Source: Actinomycetota bacterium (GTDB lineage Bacteria > Actinomycetota > CADDZG01 > JAHWKV01 > JAOPZY01). Taken from it: a stretch of 64,000 bases of DNA. The position numbers and the translations under genes were made by a program. The notes below the pieces were generated by a model that ran no database searches, was not told the DNA's origin, and saw only the letters and a list, made by a program, of their open reading frames with translations. The stretch is taken from assembly GCA_035765775.1 (NCBI GenBank), contig DASTWV010000009.1, forward strand, positions 82,065 to 146,064, read 5' to 3'. Of this stretch, positions 34,117 to 42,341 are shown piece by piece; position 1 is the stretch's first letter; every line of letters starts with the position of its first letter.

Positions 34117-35366
34117 GCAGCACCATCACCACCCAGCCGGTCAACGAGCCCGACCCGAGGTCCCGGCCCACCCCGACCGCCCCTGCCAGCCGCACCAGGT
34201 CCGGCAGCGCTGCCCCCCGCCACCTCGATGCCGTCGACTTTGTCCGCATGTACATGGTGGCTGGGGTCATCGCCATCCATCTCGTGGGCTACACCACCAA
34301 TCCCACCGACATCCTCGCCGGCGGGGTGGGCGCCATCCTGCACCTCAACCGGGAGGTGTTCTTCGTCCTCACCGCCTTCGTCCTCACCTATGGCTACGGC
34401 TCGCGGACGGGCTGGTCGGTGTGGAAGTTCTGGAAGAAGCGCTACCTGCTCATCGGGGTGCCCTACCTGGTGTGGACCGGGATCTACTTCCTCGCCGACG
34501 GCAGCGAGCACAAGCCGTGGGTCCAGGTGCTCCACCGCCTGACCACCGACCTCGCCCAGGGGCTCGCCCGGTACCACCTCTACTTCCTGCTGGTCACCAT
34601 GCAGATCTACCTGCTCTTCCCGGCCATGCTGTGGCTGCTGCGCAAGACGAAGGGCCATCACGGCGTCCTTGTGGCGGTCGCCCTGGCCTACCAGTTGGCG
34701 TACACGGTCCTGTTCCACTACCGCATGCACCACCCGGCGGTCATCAACGTGCTTTTTGCCCATGCCGATCCCCTGATCACCAGCTACCCGCTCTACATGA
34801 TCGGGGGCGGGGTGGCGGCCTTGCATCTCGACGAGCTGCGCACCTTTGTGCGCACCCGGCCCCGGGCTGTGGGGGCCCTGGTGTCTGCCGGGTTCGGCGT
34901 GGCGGTCATCGCCTTCCTCGTGGACGTGTACTGGGTGGGGCAGAACGCCGCCCAGGCAGGCGAGGTCTTCCAGCCCAGTGTCATCTTCAGCTCGGCCGCC
35001 GCCGTCCTCGGGCTCTACACCCTCGGGCTGCGATGGGCGGACAAGGGAGAGGAGCGCCGCTGGCGCCGGTCGGCGGCCATCGCTGCGGACACGTCGTTCG
35101 CGGTCTACCTCGTCCACCCCTTGCTCATCCAGTGGCTGATCGCCCTGGCAGCCCCGGTGGTGACCCTGGGGGTCGACAACAAGATCCCCAGCGCCGCGGT
35201 CCTGCCGGTCGACCTGTTCGTGGTGGTCCCGCTGCTGTTTATCCTCAGTGCCAGCGCCATGCGGCTGGTCCGCTACACGCCCCTCAGCCTGCCGGTCACC
35301 GGGCGGCCCCGGCGGGAACGGGCGTCGGCTGCGGTGGCCAAGGCACCGGCGGGTGCGGCCGCATGA
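34113..35366 (+). CDS. Acyltransferase family 3 membrane protein
   Basis: The 417-residue protein has about ten transmembrane helices. It starts with a 35-residue disordered tail, then RHLDAVDFVRMYMVAGVIAIH, which carries the TM1 Arg/His features of acyltransferase-3 enzymes, and LNREVFFVLTAFVLTYGY. These enzymes acylate sugars, lipids or antibiotics at the membrane. GTG 34113 overlaps the ligase stop, and a longer frame upstream lies within the ligase gene and is not used. The pair likely installs an acyl group on an envelope molecule, which is inferred from coupling. Confidence 0.85.
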   Translation: MSSTITTQPVNEPDPRSRPTPTAPASRTRSGSAAPRHLDAVDFVRMYMVAGVIAIHLVGYTTNPTDILAGGVGAILHLNREVFFVLTAFVLTYGYGSRTGWSVWKFWKKRYLLIGVPYLVWTGIYFLADGSEHKPWVQVLHRLTTDLAQGLARYHLYFLLVTMQIYLLFPAMLWLLRKTKGHHGVLVAVALAYQLAYTVLFHYRMHHPAVINVLFAHADPLITSYPLYMIGGGVAALHLDELRTFVRTRPRAVGALVSAGFGVAVIAFLVDVYWVGQNAAQAGEVFQPSVIFSSAAAVLGLYTLGLRWADKGEERRWRRSAAIAADTSFAVYLVHPLLIQWLIALAAPVVTLGVDNKIPSAAVLPVDLFVVVPLLFILSASAMRLVRYTPLSLPVTGRPRRERASAAVAKAPAGAAA

Positions 35367-35418
35367 ATCGCCGCCGCCAGCACCCGTGTGTTAGGAAAGA
35401 CGATTCACGGAGGTGCCG

Positions 35419-36183
35419 ATGATCCCCACAAGCCTGCGTCTGCCCGACCGTCCCGGCAAGCCCCGCCGCATCGGTCTCACCATGGTGATCGACAATGGGG
35501 CGCCGGTCGGGATGCTGCGCGACTACCTGGACAGCGCCGGCGAGCTGATCGACTTCGTCAAACTGGGGTGGGGCACGTCGCTGGTCAGCCGGAAGCTGCC
35601 CGAGAAACTCGCGGCGCTGGCCGCGGCGGGCATCCCGTGGTTTTTCGGCGGGACGCTCTTCGAAAAGTTCCTCTCCCAGGGCGGCTTCGACGACTTCCGG
35701 GCCTTCTGCATCGAGCAGGGCGCCCGCTACGTCGAGGTGTCCAACGGCACCCTCGACCTGCCCAACGGCGAGAAGGCCCGCTACGTGGACAAGCTGGCTG
35801 CCGACTTCGTGGTGATCTCCGAGGTGGGCTTCAAGGACGCCGCCCGCTCCGAGGCGATGGAGCTGGAGGACTGGGTCCGGGAGATCAACCGGGACATCGA
35901 CGCCGGTGCCACCCTCGTGGTCACCGAGGCCCGGGAGAGCGGGCGCAGCGGCATCTGCCGTTCGGACGGCATGCTGCGCCGCGAGCTGATCGAGGGGATC
36001 CTGGACTCCGGGATCGAGCCGCAGTCGCTCCTCTTCGAGGCGCCTACCAAGGACCTGCAGACCTGGTTCATCAGCCGCCTGGGGCCGAACGTCAACCTGG
36101 GCAACATCGCCCTGGGCGACATCATCGCCCTGGAGACCCTCCGCCTGGGGCTCCGCTCCGACACTCTGCTGGCCTGGGACTGA
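35419..36183 (+). CDS. comA: Phosphosulfolactate synthase
   Basis: This enzyme joins sulfite to phosphoenolpyruvate to give (2R)-phospho-3-sulfolactate, the first step of coenzyme M synthesis in methanogens and of sulfolactate formation in some bacteria. The 254-residue TIM-barrel product shows the ComA pattern: GLTMVIDNGAPVG, DFVKLGWGTSL, YVEVSNGTLDLP, ISEVGFKD, VVTEARESGRSGICRSDG and EAPTKDLQTWFI. ATG 35419 has GGAGG five bases ahead. It is followed one base later by a VOC protein. No other coenzyme M gene is visible here. Confidence 0.88.
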   Translation: MIPTSLRLPDRPGKPRRIGLTMVIDNGAPVGMLRDYLDSAGELIDFVKLGWGTSLVSRKLPEKLAALAAAGIPWFFGGTLFEKFLSQGGFDDFRAFCIEQGARYVEVSNGTLDLPNGEKARYVDKLAADFVVISEVGFKDAARSEAMELEDWVREINRDIDAGATLVVTEARESGRSGICRSDGMLRRELIEGILDSGIEPQSLLFEAPTKDLQTWFISRLGPNVNLGNIALGDIIALETLRLGLRSDTLLAWD

Positions 36184-36184
36184 C

Positions 36185-36583
36185 ATGCGGACCAGCGACG
36201 ACTGCTTCCACCTGGCCATCCCGGCCAAGGACTTGGACGAGGCCCACGATTTCTACGTCAAGGGCCTGGGCTGCAAGCTAGCCCGGCGCTACGGTGACCG
36301 CATCACCCTCGACTTCTTCGGGGACCAGGTGGTCTGCCACCTGTCGGACCGCATCGAGGAGGACCCGCAGATGTACCCCCGCCACTTCGGGGTGACGTTC
36401 CGTCACAAGGACGGTTTCGACGCCCTGGTACGCCTGGCGACCGTCCGGGGGCTGCCCTTCTTCGCCGAGCCGGCCCGGCGCTTCGAAGGGATGGTCGAGG
36501 AACACTGGACGGTCGTGCTCCGGGACCCCTCCAATAACCTGATCGAGTTCAAGCACTACGTCGACCCAAGAATGATGTACTAA
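36185..36583 (+). CDS. VOC (glyoxalase/dioxygenase) family protein
   Basis: The 132-residue product has the VOC paired beta-alpha-beta-beta-beta layout. Probable metal ligands are His in CFHLAIPAKDLDEA (about H9), His in RHFGVTFRHKDGF, and Glu in DPSNNLIEFKHY (about E123). It starts one base after the phosphosulfolactate synthase stop and is almost certainly cotranscribed with it. It might act on a related sulfonated or oxo-acid compound; this is speculation from position. Confidence 0.88.
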   Translation: MRTSDDCFHLAIPAKDLDEAHDFYVKGLGCKLARRYGDRITLDFFGDQVVCHLSDRIEEDPQMYPRHFGVTFRHKDGFDALVRLATVRGLPFFAEPARRFEGMVEEHWTVVLRDPSNNLIEFKHYVDPRMMY

Positions 36584-36611
36584 GCATGAATGTACTGAGG
36601 GTGATGTACGG

Positions 36612-37811
36612 ATGAAGCCCATCCCTCGGGAAGGATCCCGGGTGCCGTCCCCGGGCCCGCCGCTCCGGCTCACCCCGCAGGCGTACGCCGTCCGCCCCCG
36701 GAGGCGCTATGCCCGCTGGTACCTGTACGCCCCGGTGGCCCTCGGCCTCATCCTGGCCCTCGCCGTAGTGGAGATGGTGCTCTCCTCGGCGGGGGGGCCT
36801 GACGCCTCTTTCGCCGAGAAAGCCCAGACCGCCACCCGGACCCACGCCTCCACGTCGCACGGCACGTCGGCGCACCCGTCCTCAGGGCGCCCCGCCCACG
36901 GGCGGTCGGTCTCGCTCCCCAAGCAGCCCTCGCCCCAGCCGCCGGCGCCGCCCCCAGCTCCCCCGGCACCCTCCCCGTCGCCGAGCCCCACCGTGGCCCC
37001 GTTGGCCTCGGTGACCAACACGGTCTCCGTGGGCAGCACCCAGCGCAACTACGTCGAGTTCTTCTCGCAGGCCTTGAACGCCAAGGTGCCGGCGCTGGTG
37101 GTGCTCATGGGCGGCAACGCCAGCGTGGCCCAGGAGGAGAGCCGGGACGGCCTGTTCCCCTACGTGTACGCCCAGCAGGCGGTGCTGGTCTACCCGCTGG
37201 ACTACCGGGAGTCGTGGAACGCGGGCGCATGCTGCGGGGCGGCGGAGGCGCAGGGGGTCGATGACCTGGGCTTCATCCAGCAGGTCGTCCACTCGCTGCA
37301 GGGGCAGCCCAACATCGGGCCCATCTACCTCATCGGCTACAGCAACGGCGGCAAGATGGCCTACGACGTGGCCTGCAAGGACCCCGGCCTCGTCAGCAGC
37401 TTCGCCGTGATCGCCGCCGTCCCCGTCGTCGGCTGCCCCAACGGCGCCCCGATCTCCCTGCTGGACATCGACGGCACCAGGGACCCGCTCACCGCCTTCG
37501 ACGAGTCCAGCCCCCAGCACAGTGCGAACGGGTTCCGGGAGGCCTCGACCACCGCCGAGGTCCACGCCTGGGCTAAACGCAACGGGTGCACCGGCCAGCC
37601 CGGGTCCACCACCATCGGCACGGTGGTCCTCACCACCTGGGCCACCTGCGCCAACGGCACCGCCGTGGAGCTGGCCGGGTACCAGGGCGGGATGCACGAG
37701 TGGCCCGGGCCCGTGGGGGCGTCGCCCTCGGCGGCATCACTGATGTGGAATTTCTTCACCCAGCCGCACGCCGGCCCGTCCGCCGCCCCGGGGAGCCCGG
37801 GCCTGGCGTAG
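36612..37811 (+). CDS. Exported PHB-depolymerase/feruloyl-esterase-like hydrolase
   Basis: The 399-residue protein has a cytoplasmic N-terminus, one membrane anchor (about 40-58: VALGLILALAVVEMVL) and a Ser/Thr/Pro-rich linker (about 65-130). Its alpha/beta-hydrolase domain has the nucleophile elbow IYLIGYSNGGKMAYDVACKD (Ser near 243), Asp near LLDIDGTRDPLTAF and a C-terminal His in GGMHEWPG. This layout matches LpqC/esterase-PHB type secreted enzymes. The linker suggests cell-wall spanning. It lies 28 bp after the VOC gene and may be in the same transcript. Confidence 0.85.
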   Translation: MKPIPREGSRVPSPGPPLRLTPQAYAVRPRRRYARWYLYAPVALGLILALAVVEMVLSSAGGPDASFAEKAQTATRTHASTSHGTSAHPSSGRPAHGRSVSLPKQPSPQPPAPPPAPPAPSPSPSPTVAPLASVTNTVSVGSTQRNYVEFFSQALNAKVPALVVLMGGNASVAQEESRDGLFPYVYAQQAVLVYPLDYRESWNAGACCGAAEAQGVDDLGFIQQVVHSLQGQPNIGPIYLIGYSNGGKMAYDVACKDPGLVSSFAVIAAVPVVGCPNGAPISLLDIDGTRDPLTAFDESSPQHSANGFREASTTAEVHAWAKRNGCTGQPGSTTIGTVVLTTWATCANGTAVELAGYQGGMHEWPGPVGASPSAASLMWNFFTQPHAGPSAAPGSPGLA

Positions 37812-37895
37812 CCGTCGCCTGCCGCCGGGCTGGCCAGGGGGCCGGACGCGCCTGGGCGGACCTGGGCGGACCTGGGCGCCGGACATTTCTGCACA

Positions 37896-37920
37896 TCTGA
37901 ACAGGATAATCCTGCTCAGA
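37896..37920. terminator. Inverted repeat between convergent genes
   Basis: TCTGAACAGGAT and ATCCTGCTCAGA form 12-bp arms with one mismatch around a single A. They lie between the convergent esterase and HAD genes. This is a probable bidirectional terminator, though T runs are short. Confidence 0.5.
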
Positions 37921-37943
37921 GCGACACAAAGAGACGTCTAATT

Positions 37944-38651
37944 CTAATGGATGGGCAGGTCCACCCCGCCGGGCACCAGGCCCGCCACGACCTGCGCCGT
38001 CAGTTCGTCCAGGCACCCGATGGTCACCGCCGCGCCCGCGAGCGCGTCGGGGGCCGGTGGGTACTCCGGGCGGGGCACGGCGACCACCCGGCAGCCGGCG
38101 GCGGCGGCCGAGCGCAACCCGTTGGTCGAATCCTCGATGGCCACCGCCCCGGCCGGGTCCACACCCAGGCGCTCGGCGGCCAGCAGGTAGACGTCAGGCG
38201 CCGGTTTCCCCCGGGCGACCTCGTCGCTGGAGGTCACGGCGCGGAACTCGCTCGCCAGGCCGGAGAGCTCCAGCACGCGCACGATCACCGGCAGGGGCGA
38301 CGAGCTGGCCACCGCCAGCAGCCCGAACGCCGCCCGCATGCGGCGCACCGCGTCCCCGGCTCCGGCCAGCAGGGGGAGGTGGCCGGCGAAGGCCTCGATG
38401 ATGCGGGCGCTGACGTCCCGGGCGATGGCCTCGGGGGCATCGGGCACGCCCCGCTCAGCGTGGAGGAACGCTGACCACTCCCGCGTGCTCATGCCCATCA
38501 TCGCCTCCTGGGTGCCGGGCGGCCAGCGCCCGCCCCGCTCCCGGGCATAGGTCTCCCGGACGCGCTCCCAGACCGGTTCAGAGTCGATGAGCACGCCGTC
38601 CATGTCGAAAATGACAGCAAGGGGGAGGGCCGCATGGCCATTGGGGCGCAC
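37944..38651 (-). CDS. HAD superfamily phosphatase (beta-phosphoglucomutase-like)
   Basis: The roughly 235-residue product has HAD motif I VIFDMDGVLIDSEPVWER (nucleophile Asp about 16), motif II in LLAVASSSP, motif III Lys in EVARGKPAPDVYLLAAERLG and motif IV VAIEDSTNGLRSA. The helical cap fits subclass I, as in beta-phosphoglucomutase or sugar phosphatases. The start is uncertain: GTG 38651 gives the expected length, whereas the open frame runs far upstream under the divergent redox gene. Confidence 0.85.
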   Translation of the reverse strand: MRPNGHAALPLAVIFDMDGVLIDSEPVWERVRETYARERGGRWPPGTQEAMMGMSTREWSAFLHAERGVPDAPEAIARDVSARIIEAFAGHLPLLAGAGDAVRRMRAAFGLLAVASSSPLPVIVRVLELSGLASEFRAVTSSDEVARGKPAPDVYLLAAERLGVDPAGAVAIEDSTNGLRSAAAAGCRVVAVPRPEYPPAPDALAGAAVTIGCLDELTAQVVAGLVPGGVDLPIH

Positions 38652-38774
38652 GGCCCGGCAGGCTAGCGGGCCCGCCGCCGGCCCGGGCCTGCCCACCCCC
38701 GGAAAATCCGCGGAATGGACGGATTCTGGTGTAAAAGTCTTCGCCAGGAAGCGGCTGGCACGGGAGGTGGAGAG

Positions 38775-39986
38775 ATGGCTGAGATCACGATCTATGGCGC
38801 CGCCTGGTGCCCCGAGTGCCGCCGCACCAAGCGACTGCTGGGCGAGGTGCGGGTGGATTTCGACTGGGTTGACCTGGACGTCGACCCGTCGGCCGAGGGC
38901 TACGTCCGGCGCCATGACTCGGGCAAGCTCACCCTCCCGCTGGTGGTGCTGGAGGGGGGCAAGGCCCTCGTGGCGCCCTCGGGGGCCGAGTTGCTGGAGG
39001 CTCTGGGGGTCGAACAGCCCCGCGACCGGCGGTTCTTCGACGTCATCGTCATCGGGGCCGGCCCCGCCGGGTTGACCGCCGCGCTGGGGGCGGTTCGGGA
39101 GGGCATGCACTGCCTGGTGATCGAGCAGGGCGAGCCGGGCGGGCAGGCCTCCGCCACCCCGCGTGTCCACGGGATCCCGGGCTTCGCCGAGGGTGCCTCC
39201 GGGGCCGAGGTCAAGGAGGGCCTGCTGGGCCAGGCCCGGCGCTACGGGATCCGGATCCTCGCCGGCCAGGGGCTGAAGGAACTCTCGCGCATCGACGGCT
39301 ACCTCCTGGCGGTCACCGGTGACGGCGAGGAGTTCGTGTCCCGCTCGGCGGTCATCGCCACCGGGGTCAGCTACGCCGAGCTGGGCTTCCCGGGCGAGGA
39401 CCAGCTGCGGGGGGCCGGGCTCCACTCGTGCGCCAGCTGCGAGGGCCCCTTCTACCGCAAGGCGGAGGAGCTGCTGGTGGTGGGCGGCGGCGACCTCGCC
39501 GGTGAGGAGGCCCTCTTCCTGACCCAGTTCGCCGGCAAGGTGCGGGTGCTGGCCGAGTCCGCCGAGTTCAAGACCTCCCCCGTGATGCTGGAGCGGCTGC
39601 GCCGCAACCCGAAGATCGAGCTGTACCCCTCGACCGAGGTCGCCGAGCTCAGTATCGGCTCCGATGGCAAGCTCACCGCCGCCGTGGTCCGGGACCGCAC
39701 CACGGGCTACACGTTCTCGTTTAACCCCACGGCGGTGTTCGCCTACCCGGCGATGACCCCCAACACCGACGCCCTGGTGGGGGCGGTGGACCTGGACCCG
39801 GTGGGATTCGTCATGACCGACGGCATGCTGGAGACCTCGATGCCGGGTGTGTTCGCCGCCGGCGACGTCCGGGCGGGCAGCACCAAGCAGCTCGGCTCAG
39901 CCATCGGCGAGGGCATGACCGCCGTGGTCATGGTGCGCTACTTCCTCGAGCAGCTGGGCGACCTCGCCCCGCGCGCCCCGGCCTGA
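38775..39986 (+). CDS. Glutaredoxin-thioredoxin reductase fusion
   Basis: The 403-residue protein fuses two redox modules. Residues 1-80 form a glutaredoxin/mycoredoxin-like domain with AAWCPECRRTK (C12-x-x-C15) and TLPLVVLEGG. Residues 87-400 form a thioredoxin-reductase-type flavoprotein with FAD site VIVIGAGPAGLTAALGA, redox pair CASC (C219/C222), a second dinucleotide site LLVVGGGDLAGEEALFL and the C-terminal FAD motif GVFAAGDVR. The usual CATC is CASC. It would pass electrons from NAD(P)H through FAD to its own glutaredoxin domain, which is inferred. The ATG follows GGAGGTGGAGAG. Confidence 0.9.
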   Translation: MAEITIYGAAWCPECRRTKRLLGEVRVDFDWVDLDVDPSAEGYVRRHDSGKLTLPLVVLEGGKALVAPSGAELLEALGVEQPRDRRFFDVIVIGAGPAGLTAALGAVREGMHCLVIEQGEPGGQASATPRVHGIPGFAEGASGAEVKEGLLGQARRYGIRILAGQGLKELSRIDGYLLAVTGDGEEFVSRSAVIATGVSYAELGFPGEDQLRGAGLHSCASCEGPFYRKAEELLVVGGGDLAGEEALFLTQFAGKVRVLAESAEFKTSPVMLERLRRNPKIELYPSTEVAELSIGSDGKLTAAVVRDRTTGYTFSFNPTAVFAYPAMTPNTDALVGAVDLDPVGFVMTDGMLETSMPGVFAAGDVRAGSTKQLGSAIGEGMTAVVMVRYFLEQLGDLAPRAPA

Positions 39987-40063
39987 CCGCGCGCGGACGA
40001 CGAGGTCGGGGCGGCAGGGGGCCGGTGGCCCGCCCCGCGGGCCCGGCCGCAAGCCCGGGAAGG

Positions 40064-40138
40064 CTACGAGTTGAAGAGAAAGATCAGGAAGAACACCATT
40101 ACGATCAGCAGGAACAACGCGGGCAGTACAAGGGTCAC
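40064..40138 (-). CDS. 24-residue hydrophobic membrane peptide
   Basis: A very short frame, GTG 40138 to stop at 40064, encodes one continuous hydrophobic helix (MTLVLPALFLLIVMVFFLIF then LFNS). It is preceded by an ideal ribosome site, GGGAGGAGG, at 40145-40153, seven bases from the start. The strong site and perfect transmembrane composition make it a credible small membrane protein. There is no homology basis. Confidence 0.55.
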   Translation of the reverse strand: MTLVLPALFLLIVMVFFLIFLFNS

Positions 40139-40391
40139 GTGTAGCCTCCTCCCGTTCGGTTCAACCGCTCTTCCCCGGTCGTGCCCGGGATTCTCGCGCT
40201 TAGCGCCGCCCTCAGGTCGGACGTCGCTCGGACCAAGGGGTTCGGCAGCGCCGCGTAGCCCGAAATGACCACGCGCAATTCCCCCCGGACGGACCATGGT
40301 CTGCGTCCGCCATGTGGCCGACATTGGTGTACGGGGATGCGTATCCCCAAAGAGATTCCTTGCAGATTCCTTGGAGATCAGGGAGGCCGCC

Positions 40392-40523
40392 ATGGACGAA
40401 GGGGATGTGCAGGTCCGGGCAGAGGAGTGGGAGAACCCCGCCGACGGCGTGGGGGCATTCGGCGTTGTGTGCGCCGTCACCGCGCTGATGCTGGTCCTGG
40501 CGATGCTCCACCTGCTGGCGTAG
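40392..40523 (+). CDS. 43-residue single-helix membrane protein
   Basis: ATG 40392 with GGGAGG five bases upstream starts a 43-residue product. It has an acidic N-terminus (MDEGDVQVRAEEWENPADGV) and one transmembrane helix (FGVVCAVTALMLVLAMLHLL). The frame is open upstream to 40296 but without a ribosome site. The gap before it (40139-40391) has a GGGGATGCGTATCCCC hairpin at 40333-40348 and no other gene that I can see. The role is unknown. Confidence 0.55.
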   Translation: MDEGDVQVRAEEWENPADGVGAFGVVCAVTALMLVLAMLHLLA

Positions 40524-40561
40524 GGCCTCCTGAGCGGTTCCGCACGCCCGCCGGCTGGCTT

Positions 40562-40585
40562 GATCATGATGGGGATCATGATGGT
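40562..40585. repeat. Tandem 12-bp repeat before the CPBP protease start
   Basis: GATCATGATGGG and GATCATGATGGT stand directly head to tail, ending three bases before the protease ATG. The repeat replaces the usual ribosome-site region. Confidence 0.7.
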
Positions 40586-40588
40586 GCT

Positions 40589-41536
40589 ATGGCACGCGTG
40601 ACGCCGGGCGACCCGGTCTACTCCCCGCCCCCTCCGCCGGTGTGGCCCCCTGCGGGCGCTCCTGCGGGGCCGCCGCCGGGCTGGTACCCGGACCCGTCCG
40701 GCGTGCACCAGCTCCGTTACTGGACCGGGTACGGCTGGACGCCGGGAGTGTCCGACAACGGCTGGGTCACCGAGGACTGGCGGCAGCCCGGTCCCGCCGC
40801 CGCCGGGCAGAACACCCCGCCTGCGCTCCCGGGCCCCGACACCCGCATCCACCTGCCCAAGAAGGTCTTTGGCTTCGCCCTCATCGGGATCGTGCTCGCC
40901 CTGGCGCTGGCCGTGATCGGGGCCACGATCGCATCCGTCATCGCCCCGCACAACACCCTCCTGGCCCTGCTGCTCAGCCAGGCCGGCCTGTGGGCGGGCC
41001 TGCTGTGGCCGGTCCGGCTGGCGAGTGCCCGGTACGGCTCGGGCAACATCTGGAAGGACTTCGGCGTGCGCGCCGAGACGATGGACGTCGGCCGCGGCCT
41101 CGGCTTCTCCATCGTCGGGCGGGTGGCCGGGGTCCTGGTGCTGCTCCCGGTCGTCGCCCTGAACAAGAGATTCTCCGGGACCGAGCTGCAGCCCCTGAAG
41201 GACGCCCGGCACCACCCGGCGGTGCTCGTCGCCCTGGTCCTGATCTCCCTGGTGGGCGCACCGTTCGTCGAGGAGCTGTTCTTCCGGGGCCTGCTCCAGC
41301 GGGCATCGCTGCCCCTGGTGGGCGCCACCGGCGCGATCGTGCTCCAGGCGCTGGTGTTCGCCTCGCTGCACATGCGGCCCTCCTACGGGCTGGGCAACGT
41401 GGCGGTGTTCCTGGGCATCGCCGTCTTCGGGCTGGTGCAGGGGTGGATGGCCGACCACTACCGGCGCCTCGGGCCTGGCATGTGGTCCCACGGGTTCTTC
41501 AACCTGGCGGCGGTCCTGGCCACCACGGTCCGGTAA
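40589..41536 (+). CDS. CPBP (CAAX-like) intramembrane protease with DUF2510 domain
   Basis: The 315-residue product begins with a Pro-rich stretch and a DUF2510 module (PPGWYPDPSGVHQLRYWTGY, about 31-50), typical of actinobacterial membrane proteins. Several transmembrane helices follow. The CPBP protease motifs are present: VEELFFRGLLQR (E-E-x3-R, about 229-240), an F-x3-H in VFASLHMRPS, and a C-terminal HGFFNLAA. Bacterial members cleave or bind membrane substrates, and some confer bacteriocin immunity. No clear ribosome site precedes ATG 40589, so translation may be leaderless or the start uncertain. Confidence 0.85.
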   Translation: MARVTPGDPVYSPPPPPVWPPAGAPAGPPPGWYPDPSGVHQLRYWTGYGWTPGVSDNGWVTEDWRQPGPAAAGQNTPPALPGPDTRIHLPKKVFGFALIGIVLALALAVIGATIASVIAPHNTLLALLLSQAGLWAGLLWPVRLASARYGSGNIWKDFGVRAETMDVGRGLGFSIVGRVAGVLVLLPVVALNKRFSGTELQPLKDARHHPAVLVALVLISLVGAPFVEELFFRGLLQRASLPLVGATGAIVLQALVFASLHMRPSYGLGNVAVFLGIAVFGLVQGWMADHYRRLGPGMWSHGFFNLAAVLATTVR

Positions 41537-41566
41537 GCCCCCACCCAGCCTGGAACTCGGTCGGGA

Positions 41567-42217
41567 CTAGTTTTTCACCAGCTTGAAGGCGTGGTTCCAG
41601 CCGCCCGTGCGCATGCCGTAGACGACCCACAGGATGCACAGCGGCTCCAGGAGCCGGGCGCCCTCGATGCCCCCGATGTCGGTGATGTGGTCCCGCCAGC
41701 CGAAGGCCTCCAGGATGCCGGTGACCTCAGCCTTGGCGGGGTCGTCGTTGCCGCAGATGAACATGTCCGGCGCCCCTTCGGCGAAGCTGGGGTCGACCAT
41801 GTAGGGCGCTCCGATGATGTTCAGCGCCTTGACCACCCGGGCGCCCGGCAGCCAGCGCTGCACCTGCTCGCCGCCCGAGTCGGTATGCCCGAGGGCCAGG
41901 CCCGGCGGTGCCCCGTGGGAGAAGTCCAGCGGGTTGGTGACGTCGATGAGCACCTTGCCGGCCAGCCGCTCGGCTCCCGCCAACTGGAGCGCCTGCTCGG
42001 TCCCGGTCCAGGAGGTGGCCAGCACCGCCAGCTCGGCGAAGGCGGCGGTGTCGGCGAACGTCCCCACCGAGGCGCCCGCTCCGGCCGACTCCCTCCACGC
42101 AGTGACCTTCTCGCCCGCGGGGTCGCGGGTGCCCATCATGACCTGGTGACCCCGGGCGGCGAATCCGGTCCCGAGCGTTTGCCCCACCACTCCCGACCCC
42201 AGCACGCCGATCTGCAT
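41567..42217 (-). CDS. NADPH-dependent F420 reductase family protein
   Basis: The 216-residue product has an N-terminal NAD(P)-binding motif, MQIGVLGSGVVGQTLGTGF, with MMGTRDP after strand 2 favouring NADPH. It also has LIDVTNPLDFSHG, VVKALNII and a C-terminal domain LEPLCILWVVYG. This matches the F420_oxidored family. Several members do not use F420, so the cofactor partner cannot be decided. It is convergent with the protease gene and divergent from the DksA-like gene. Confidence 0.85.
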   Translation of the reverse strand: MQIGVLGSGVVGQTLGTGFAARGHQVMMGTRDPAGEKVTAWRESAGAGASVGTFADTAAFAELAVLATSWTGTEQALQLAGAERLAGKVLIDVTNPLDFSHGAPPGLALGHTDSGGEQVQRWLPGARVVKALNIIGAPYMVDPSFAEGAPDMFICGNDDPAKAEVTGILEAFGWRDHITDIGGIEGARLLEPLCILWVVYGMRTGGWNHAFKLVKN

Positions 42218-42341
42218 CGTGAGGCTCCCTTCTCGATCTCAGCGACATATGCGTGACTCCGGGGGCCTACCCGAACTAAGGTGCACCCCCACGGAGCAGG
42301 GTCAAGCATTCCACCAAATTTGGACAACACTGGAGGGGCGG

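Noticed and set aside
38652..39425. N-terminal extension of the HAD phosphatase to 39425
   Set aside because: It is antisense to the redox fusion gene and carries no domain; HAD motif I already starts near residue 13 from GTG 38651.
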